From assembly GCA_023417735.1 (NCBI GenBank), contig JAEZEK010000367.1, positions 1 to 6,015 on the forward strand: 6,015 nt of DNA. Reading direction: 5' to 3'. The DNA comes from Pseudomonadota bacterium (GTDB lineage Bacteria > Pseudomonadota > Alphaproteobacteria > Rhizobiales > Afifellaceae). A program made the translations under genes and the position numbers. The notes under the pieces were generated by a model that saw only the letters and a program-made list of their open reading frames with translations, was not told where the DNA came from and searched no databases. Positions 1 to 6,015 of this stretch are shown here, one piece after another (position 1 is the first letter of the stretch; the number at the start of each line of letters is the position of its first letter).

Positions 1-7
1 TCATCGA

Positions 8-1984
<1,977 letters not shown>

Positions 1985-1993
1985 GCGTAAGAG

Positions 1994-1999
1994 TCTCCC
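1994..1999 (-). promoter_or_regulatory. Ribosome binding site of rpoD
   Basis: Read on the minus strand this is GGGAGA, nine bases before the rpoD ATG. It is a good Shine-Dalgarno match at normal spacing and supports the start at 1984; I saw no competing start with a better site. Confidence 0.7.
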
Positions 2000-2040
2000 G
2001 TGCCCGCGATGCCCGCCGCAGGCCGAGTCTGATGTGTCGT

Positions 2041-2052
2041 TCGTCGCGACGA
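2041..2052. repeat. 12-base perfect palindrome upstream of rpoD
   Basis: TCGTCGCGACGA reads the same on both strands and lies 57-68 bases before the rpoD start. It could be an operator half-site pair or chance; about one or two perfect 12-base palindromes are expected in a window of this size, so the weight is low. Confidence 0.3.
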
Positions 2053-2158
2053 CGGTAGCGCGACGCTCCTGAAGAGCCCATTAACCACGCCGCCGGCGCG
2101 GTGTGCGACAAGGCCCGCGCGCCCGTCATCACCGGTTCAATCCGTCATCCAGGCCGCC

Positions 2159-4081
2159 TCACGGCCTTTTGAAGGGATGGGGAACCCCATATTCCTCCGG
2201 GTCGTCTTGACCGTCCGGATGAAGATTGCGCAAGTCCTGCTCCTGGATATCGCGCAGCCGTTCCAGATGGAAGTCGCTCGTCTCGCGGGCGAGAGCCATT
2301 GCGGCTGCTTGCCGCTCGATAGATAGAGACGCGGCGCGCTGCCGCAAGTGCGCGGCGTCATCCCAGATCCGGGCGGCCCTGGCCGCCTCCCCGGCCGGGC
2401 CGACCGCGTGCAGGCCGCTCTCCCTGAGCTTGTCGAGCACCGCGGCGATCGCCGCGCCATGCCCTTCCCGCTCGAGGCGCTGCCGAAGCGTCCCGAAGCC
2501 TGCGTCGGGGGCCTCCCCGAGCGCCGCCGAAAGCGCGGCCGAAAGCGCGTCGAGCGCGCGCGAGCCGAAGCGCTGGCGGGCGAGCGCCTCCAGCCGATCG
2601 GCCGCGATCTCCGGATGGCAGAGCAGCCCGCCGATCAGCACGGCCTCTCCGATGTTCGGGCCCGCGGCGGCACGGCCGCCGGCGCGCTTCACCAGCCGAT
2701 GCGAGAGGAGGCTCGCGGACGGGCCTTCCGGCGCCTGACGGAATGCTCGGGCGGTCCGCGCGTCCCGACCGGCACGGGGGTAGGCCGGCGCTCTCGCGCC
2801 CCCGAACGCGGCCGCCGCCTTCTCGCGGCCCGCCGCCTCGTAATGCCGCCGCACGTCGGAATCGCCGATCTTCGCGACTGCATCCTTCAGGGCCCGTTCG
2901 ACGCCGGCCCTGCGCTCGGGCGTATCGAGCGACTGGCCGTAGGTGGCGCGATCCCAGAGCATCTCGACGAGCGGGCGCGCACGGTCGATCGCCTGGCGGA
3001 ACGCCGCCGCGCCTTCGTTGCGGATCAGGTCGTCGGGATCCTGGCCGTCGGGGAGCAGGGCGAAGCGCAGGCTGCGCCCGGGCCCGAGATGCGGCAGGGC
3101 CGTTTCGACCGCCCGGAAGGCCGCCTTCAGCCCGGCCGCGTCGCCGTCGAAGCAGAGCACCGGCTCCTCCGCCATCTGCCAGAGATGGCGCAGCTGGTCC
3201 TCGGTGAGCGCGGTGCCGAGCGGGGCGACGGCCGCCTCGAAGCCGGCCGAGGCGCAGGCGATCACGTCGACGTAGCCTTCGACCGCGATCACCTGGCCGC
3301 TCCGGCGCGAGGCAATGCGGGCGGCCTGCCCGTTGTAGAGGACCTCGCTCTTGTGGAAGAGCGCGGTTTCCGGCGAGTTGAGGTACTTCGCCTGCGCGTC
3401 GGCCGAAAGCGCGCGCCCGCCGAAGGCGATCACGCGGCCGCGCAGGTCGCCGATCGGGAACATGACACGCTCGCGGAAGCGGTCGAACGAGACGGGAATG
3501 TCGGGGCCGGCCACGAGGAGGCCCGCCTCGATCATCTGGTCCTGGCCGATGCCGGCGGATGCGAGATGCTCCTTGAGCGCGCTGCGGGAGGCCGGCGCGT
3601 ATCCGATCCGGAAGCGCTGCTGCAGGTCCGGGCCGAGGCCGCGCTCGCGGAGATAGGCGCGCGCGCGCCCACCCTCGCTCTGCTGCAGGGCGGCCTGGTA
3701 GAAGAGGGCGGCCTTCTCCAGCACGTCGTAGAGGCTCGCCCGGGCCGCCTCGCGCTTCTCGGCGCCGGGGTCCCGGGCCGGCATCGGCAGGCCGGCCAGT
3801 TCCGCGAGCTGCGCGACGGCGTCGGGAAAGGGCAGGCCCTCCGCCTCGACCAGAAAGGTGAAATGGTCGCCCGAGGCGCCGCACCCGAAGCAGTGATAGC
3901 GCCCCTTGCGATTGTCGGCGTGGAACGAGGGAGTCTTCTCGCCGTGGAAGGGGCAGCAGGCCCAGTAGTCGCCCCGGCCGGGGTTGGACTTGCGCTTGTC
4001 CCAGGCGACGCGCCGCCCGACCACCTCGGCGATCGGGATGCGCTCGCGGATGGCATCCAGGAAATGCGGGGGAAAGCGCAT
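2159..4081 (-). CDS. dnaG: DNA primase DnaG
   Basis: DNA-dependent RNA primase that makes primers at the replication fork and docks on the DnaB helicase. Numbering is for the 640-residue form. The N-terminal CHC2 zinc-binding domain has Cys43-x2-His46 (CCPFHGEKTPSF) and Cys64-x2-Cys67 (HCFGC), all four ligands intact. The RNA-polymerase domain carries RERVMFP and then KYLNSPET at about 200-240. The TOPRIM fold follows, with catalytic Glu268 (VEGYVD) and Asp312/Asp314 (CFDGDAAG), matching E. coli Glu265, Asp309 and Asp311. An Arg/Ala-rich linker spans about 427-475, and the rest is a poorly conserved helical region expected to be the helicase-binding domain. The ATG at 4081 gives MRFPPHFLDAI, the usual alphaproteobacterial start, with GGA nine bases upstream. 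An in-frame ATG at 4090 would add MTT but has no clear ribosome binding site. The gene lies between yqeY and rpoD in the same orientation. It is intact. Confidence 0.97.
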   Translation of the reverse strand: MRFPPHFLDAIRERIPIAEVVGRRVAWDKRKSNPGRGDYWACCPFHGEKTPSFHADNRKGRYHCFGCGASGDHFTFLVEAEGLPFPDAVAQLAELAGLPMPARDPGAEKREAARASLYDVLEKAALFYQAALQQSEGGRARAYLRERGLGPDLQQRFRIGYAPASRSALKEHLASAGIGQDQMIEAGLLVAGPDIPVSFDRFRERVMFPIGDLRGRVIAFGGRALSADAQAKYLNSPETALFHKSEVLYNGQAARIASRRSGQVIAVEGYVDVIACASAGFEAAVAPLGTALTEDQLRHLWQMAEEPVLCFDGDAAGLKAAFRAVETALPHLGPGRSLRFALLPDGQDPDDLIRNEGAAAFRQAIDRARPLVEMLWDRATYGQSLDTPERRAGVERALKDAVAKIGDSDVRRHYEAAGREKAAAAFGGARAPAYPRAGRDARTARAFRQAPEGPSASLLSHRLVKRAGGRAAAGPNIGEAVLIGGLLCHPEIAADRLEALARQRFGSRALDALSAALSAALGEAPDAGFGTLRQRLEREGHGAAIAAVLDKLRESGLHAVGPAGEAARAARIWDDAAHLRQRAASLSIERQAAAMALARETSDFHLERLRDIQEQDLRNLHPDGQDDPEEYGVPHPFKRP

Positions 4082-4122
4082 GGTCGTCATTCCGGCCGGC
4101 GCGGCGACGCTGTCAAGGCGTC

Positions 4123-4142
4123 ATCGGCCACAGCCGGCCGAT
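4123..4142 (-). other. Hairpin in the yqeY-dnaG intergenic gap
   Basis: ATCGGCC and GGCCGAT form a 7-base-pair perfect stem around a 6-base loop (GGCTGT on the minus strand). It begins about 49 bases after the yqeY stop and ends about 41 bases before the preferred dnaG start. The bases after it on the minus strand (GACGCCTTGACAG) contain no T-run, so it is not a standard intrinsic terminator. It could stabilise or partly attenuate a yqeY-dnaG transcript, or serve as a processing site; this is inference. Confidence 0.4.
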
Positions 4143-4190
4143 CGCCGTACAATCCACAGCGCCACCTGCCGCCGCGTTCCGCCGCTGCGC

Positions 4191-4640
4191 CTACTTCAGG
4201 ATCTCCTTCACCACGGCGCTCGCCTTGGCGAAGTCCATCTGCCCGGGATAGCGCTCCTTCAGCACGCCCATGCAGCGGCCCATGTCGCGCAGGCCGGCAG
4301 CGCCCACCTCGCCGACGATCTCGCGGCAGACGGTCTTCACCTCGTCCTCGCCCATCTGCTTCGGCAGGAAATCGCAGATCACCCTCATCTCCTCGCGCTC
4401 GCGATCGGCGAGATCGAGGCGGCCCGCCTCCTCGTAGAGGCGGGAGGATTCCTCGCGCTGCCGGATCATCTTGGCGAGGATGCCGAGGATCTCCTCGTCG
4501 GTGACGCCGTCGCGGCCCTTGCCGCGGGCCTCGATGTCGCGGTCCTTGATCGCGGCGGTGATCAGCCTCAGCGTCGCGACCCGCGTCTTGTCGCGGTCCC
4601 GCATGGCCGCCTTCAGAGCGTCGTTGAACGTCTCGCGCAT
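4191..4640 (-). CDS. GatB/YqeY domain-containing protein
   Basis: A 149-residue cytosolic protein of the YqeY family, related to the tail domain of GatB, the tRNA-binding subunit of the Glu/Asp-tRNA amidotransferase. In Deinococcus glutaminyl-tRNA synthetase a YqeY-type domain helps bind tRNA; the role of stand-alone members is not established. Family signs: MRETFNDALKAAMRDRD at the N terminus with the TLRLITAAIKDRDIE helix, the IxQREES segment near 59-66, FLPKQM at 91-96, and the C-terminal DMGRCMGVLKERYPGQMD segment (119-136) leading to the final KEILK. The N-terminal about 90 residues look all-helical, followed by a small helical C-terminal domain. I chose the ATG at 4640 because MRETF is the family-like start and GGGG lies six bases upstream. 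An in-frame ATG at 4661 would add seven atypical residues without a ribosome binding site. It is the first gene of the leftward yqeY-dnaG-rpoD group and diverges from carA. Family call is firm; function is open. Confidence 0.93.
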   Translation of the reverse strand: MRETFNDALKAAMRDRDKTRVATLRLITAAIKDRDIEARGKGRDGVTDEEILGILAKMIRQREESSRLYEEAGRLDLADREREEMRVICDFLPKQMGEDEVKTVCREIVGEVGAAGLRDMGRCMGVLKERYPGQMDFAKASAVVKEILK

Positions 4641-4646
4641 CCAAAA

Positions 4647-4650
4647 CCCC
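4647..4650 (-). promoter_or_regulatory. Ribosome binding site of the yqeY-family gene
   Basis: GGGG on the minus strand, six bases before the ATG at 4640. It is short but correctly placed and decides this start over the upstream in-frame ATG at 4661. Confidence 0.5.
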
Positions 4651-4667
4651 GTGGTTGGCATCGGCCG

Positions 4668-4685
4668 GCGGGCATTGCTGCCCGC
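4668..4685 (-). other. Hairpin with GCAA tetraloop in the yqeY leader
   Basis: On the minus strand GCGGGCA and TGCCCGC form a 7-base-pair perfect stem closed by the four-base loop GCAA, which fits the stable GNRA tetraloop class. It sits 28-45 bases before the yqeY-family ATG, so it would be in the 5' leader if transcription starts upstream. No T-run follows, so it is not a terminator. Confidence 0.45.
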
Positions 4686-4754
4686 GCCACCTTGTCGTCA
4701 TGAATCCGTGGAAAAGGTCCGGCCGCGTATGATCGGCCGAGCGATCTGCTTGCG

Positions 4755-4783
4755 TTGACGAGTCCCGCGCCGGTCACTACGTT
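4755..4783 (+). promoter_or_regulatory. Candidate sigma-70 promoter of carA
   Basis: TTGACG (4755-4760) is a 5 of 6 match to the -35 consensus. With an ideal 17-base spacer it is followed by TACGTT (4778-4783), a weak 3 of 6 match to TATAAT that keeps the key first two and last bases. Transcription would start near 4790, giving a leader of roughly 90 bases before carA. The call rests on motif and position only. Confidence 0.45.
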
Positions 4784-4788
4784 CCCGC

Positions 4789-4805
4789 CGCTGCCTGCTG
4801 CAGCG
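4789..4805 (+). other. Hairpin at the start of the predicted carA leader
   Basis: CGCTGC and GCAGCG form a 6-base-pair perfect stem with a five-base loop (CTGCT). It coincides with the predicted 5' end of the carA transcript and could be a 5'-protective stem. It is short, so chance is a real alternative. Confidence 0.3.
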
Positions 4806-4816
4806 CACAAGCAAAC

Positions 4817-4846
4817 ATCATATAGGGATCGCCCAGCGGACCGCAA
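4817..4846 (-). promoter_or_regulatory. Candidate leftward promoter for yqeY-dnaG-rpoD
   Basis: On the minus strand TTGCGG (4846-4841) is followed after 18 bases by TATGAT (4822-4817), a 5 of 6 match to the -10 consensus; the -35 matches only 3 of 6. Transcription would start near 4810 and leave a leader of about 170 bases before the yqeY-family ATG. No better leftward promoter was found closer to the gene. It lies downstream of the carA promoter candidate and points toward it. Confidence 0.35.
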
Positions 4847-4869
4847 TATCGCGGCCGGCGACGGTCCGC
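4836..4869 (+). other. Hairpin directly before the carA ribosome binding site
   Basis: GCGGACCG (4836-4843) pairs perfectly with CGGTCCGC (4862-4869). Inside the loop TCGC (4849-4852) pairs with GCGA (4858-4861), which abuts the outer stem on its 3' side, leaving only a five-base bulge (4844-4848) and a five-base apical loop. In the carA transcript this makes a strong 12-base-pair structure ending three bases before the GAGG ribosome binding site. Such a placement could modulate translation of carA; a regulatory role is inference. Confidence 0.45.
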
Positions 4870-4872
4870 GAC

Positions 4873-4876
4873 GAGG
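4873..4876 (+). promoter_or_regulatory. Ribosome binding site of carA
   Basis: GAGG with only four bases before the carA ATG, which is on the short side. It supports the start at 4881 and lies three bases after the leader hairpin. Confidence 0.5.
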
Positions 4877-4880
4877 CATC

Positions 4881-6015
4881 ATGACCAGCACGGCCCCCTG
4901 GAACGAGCCAATCCCGACCGCCCTCCTCGTCTTCGCCGACGGCACGATCGTCGAAGGCATGGGCGTCGGGCTGATCGGCACGGCAACCGGCGAGGTCTGC
5001 TTCAACACCGCCATGACCGGCTACGAGGAGATCCTCACCGACCCGTCCTATGCCGGCCAGATCATCACCTTCACCTTCCCGCATGTCGGCAATGTCGGCA
5101 CGAACGAGGACGACATCGAGACGGTGAACATGGCGCAGGCCTCGGGCGTGCGCGGCTGCATCCTGCGCGCCGACATCACCGAGCCGTCCAACTGGCGCGC
5201 CACACGTCACTTCGACCAATGGCTGAAGGCGCGCGGGATCGTCGGGATCGCCGGCGTCGACACCCGTGCGCTGACCGCGCTCATTCGCGACAAGGGCATG
5301 CCGAACGCCGTCATCGCGCACGATCCGAAGGGGAGTTTCGACCGCGAGGCGCTGAAGCGCGAAGCGGCGGCGCTCCGCTCGATGGCAGGGCTCGACCTCG
5401 TGCCGGACGTCACCGCCGGCCAGACCTTCACCTGGGACGAGACCGCCTGGCAGGACGGCTCCGGCTACGGCCGACAGGAGGCGCCGCAATTCCACGTCGT
5501 CGCGGTCGATTACGGCATCAAGCGCAACATCCTGCGGCTGCTGGCGAGCCAGGGGTGCCGGATCACGGTGCTGCCGGCGAGCGCCACCGGCGAGGAGGTC
5601 CTCGCCCACAACCCGGACGGGGTGTTCCTGTCGAACGGCCCCGGCGATCCGGCGGAAACCGGGAAATACGCCGTGCCCGCGATCCGGGAAGTGGTGGAAG
5701 CCGGCGTTCCGACCTTCGGCATCTGCCTCGGCCACCAGATGCTGGGCCTCGCGCTCGGCGGCCGGACGGCGAAGATGGGCCAGGGCCATCACGGCGCTAA
5801 CCATCCCGTGAAGGACTTCACGACGGGGAAGGTCGAGATCACGTCCATGAACCACGGCTTCGCGCTCGATCGCGACAGCCTGCCGGCCGAGGTCGAGGAG
5901 ACGCACGTCTCGCTCTTCGACGGCTCGAACTGCGGCATCCGCCTCAAGCACAAGCCGGTCTTCTCGGTGCAGCATCACCCGGAAGCGTCGCCGGGTCCTG
6001 AGGACAGCCACTATC
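4881..6015 (+). CDS. carA: Carbamoyl-phosphate synthase small (glutaminase) subunit, 3'-truncated by window edge
   Basis: Glutamine amidotransferase subunit that hydrolyses glutamine and channels ammonia to the large subunit CarB to make carbamoyl phosphate for arginine and pyrimidine synthesis. The frame is open from ATG to the edge: 378 complete codons, no stop; the family runs to about 390-400 residues, so only a short tail is missing. The N-terminal CPSase small-chain domain (about 12-150) begins LLVFADGTIVEG and includes MTGYEEILTDPSY at 45-57. The class I glutamine amidotransferase domain starts near 204 (FHVVAVDYGIKRN) and shows NGPGDP at 252-257, the nucleophile Cys282 in GICLGHQM, GHHGANHP at 302-309, and the partner residues His366 and Glu368 in QHHPEASPG. 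The catalytic triad is complete. The MTSTAPWNEP start resembles alphaproteobacterial CarA as I recall it. The gene diverges from yqeY; carB is not in the window. Confidence 0.97.
   Translation, partial: MTSTAPWNEPIPTALLVFADGTIVEGMGVGLIGTATGEVCFNTAMTGYEEILTDPSYAGQIITFTFPHVGNVGTNEDDIETVNMAQASGVRGCILRADITEPSNWRATRHFDQWLKARGIVGIAGVDTRALTALIRDKGMPNAVIAHDPKGSFDREALKREAAALRSMAGLDLVPDVTAGQTFTWDETAWQDGSGYGRQEAPQFHVVAVDYGIKRNILRLLASQGCRITVLPASATGEEVLAHNPDGVFLSNGPGDPAETGKYAVPAIREVVEAGVPTFGICLGHQMLGLALGGRTAKMGQGHHGANHPVKDFTTGKVEITSMNHGFALDRDSLPAEVEETHVSLFDGSNCGIRLKHKPVFSVQHHPEASPGPEDSHY

Larger units (their letters stand above)
1985..2158 (-). other. dnaG-rpoD intergenic region (174 bases)
   Basis: Untranslated gap between the dnaG stop and the rpoD start. 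It holds the rpoD ribosome binding site, a 12-base perfect palindrome at 2041-2052, and GC-rich stretches with the restriction-like palindrome CGCCGGCG near 2090-2097. No stem followed by a T-run is present on the minus strand after dnaG, so I see no intrinsic terminator and read-through from dnaG into rpoD is plausible. The gap is long enough for an rpoD-specific promoter, but the best pair I could find (TTGTCG at 2111-2106, GTTAAT at 2085-2080) has a 20-base spacer, which is too long to call. Confidence 0.6.
4641..4880. promoter_or_regulatory. Divergent control region between the yqeY-family gene and carA
   Basis: A 240-base non-coding region separating the two divergently transcribed units. 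It must hold the promoter of carA and very probably the promoter of the yqeY-dnaG-rpoD group. Items seen within it: hairpins at 4668-4685, 4720-4739 (CGGCCG, 8-base loop, CGGCCG), 4789-4805 and 4836-4869, a rightward promoter candidate at 4755-4783, and a leftward candidate at 4817-4846. It is locally less GC-rich around 4807-4826, where the leftward -10 candidate lies. No recognisable pyrimidine or arginine operator was found. Confidence 0.7.

Noticed and set aside
2080..2111. TTGTCG and GTTAAT on the minus strand as an rpoD promoter
   Set aside because: Each element matches at only four of six positions and the 20-base spacer is too long for a sigma-70 promoter.
2358..3884. Minus-strand 508-codon frame overlapping dnaG in another phase
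   Set aside because: It is an Arg/Gly/Pro-rich alternative reading of the dnaG sequence with no homologous motif.
4111..4116. Perfect TTGACA on the minus strand before dnaG
   Set aside because: At 16-18 bases downstream there is no -10-like hexamer (GGAATG region), and the transcript would start at or inside the dnaG start codon.
4150..4158. DnaA-box-like TGTGGATTG on the minus strand upstream of dnaG
   Set aside because: It differs from TGTGGATAA at two positions, is single, and such matches are expected many times by chance in a window of this size.
2348..4504. Plus-strand open frame of 718 codons antisense to dnaG and part of the yqeY-family gene
   Set aside because: Its composition is Arg/Ala/Gly-rich with no family features, and it runs across two real genes and their gap; a GC-driven shadow.
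4720..4739. CGGCCG repeated with an 8-base gap, a potential hairpin in the divergent region
   Set aside because: Only six base pairs, all GC, with no T-run; each copy is itself a common GC-rich palindrome.
4818..6011. Minus-strand open frame of 397 codons antisense to carA
   Set aside because: carA on the plus strand has complete catalytic motifs. The antisense product is low-complexity and its end is set by the window edge and GC bias.

Overview
The window is ordinary high-GC chromosomal core sequence from an alphaproteobacterium, most likely in or near the Hyphomicrobiales (Rhizobiales). The reasons are GC-rich codons throughout, a long RpoD with an expanded acidic and proline-containing non-conserved region, a DnaG whose mature start reads MRFPP, and a gene order (carA divergent from yqeY-dnaG-rpoD) that I recall from that class. 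The genus cannot be fixed from sequence alone.

Layout: on the minus strand, reading right to left, are a GatB/YqeY-family protein (4640-4191), DNA primase DnaG (4081-2159) and the primary sigma factor RpoD (1984-8). On the plus strand, the carbamoyl-phosphate synthase small subunit gene carA starts at 4881 and runs off the right edge without a stop. Between the divergent units lies a 240-base control region (4641-4880). It holds a candidate carA promoter, a candidate leftward promoter facing it, and several hairpins, one ending just before the carA ribosome binding site. No gap exceeds 300 bases. No tRNA, rRNA, insertion sequence, CRISPR array, integrase or phage gene was seen.

How the genes work together: dnaG and rpoD adjacent and co-oriented is the conserved core of the macromolecular synthesis operon, which couples replication priming and housekeeping transcription. 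In E. coli the leading gene is rpsU; here that position is held by the yqeY-type gene. carA feeds arginine and pyrimidine synthesis and is probably independently transcribed. I found no undescribed biological system. The points worth a second look are RNA secondary structures and promoter arrangement in the short intergenic regions, all of modest interest.
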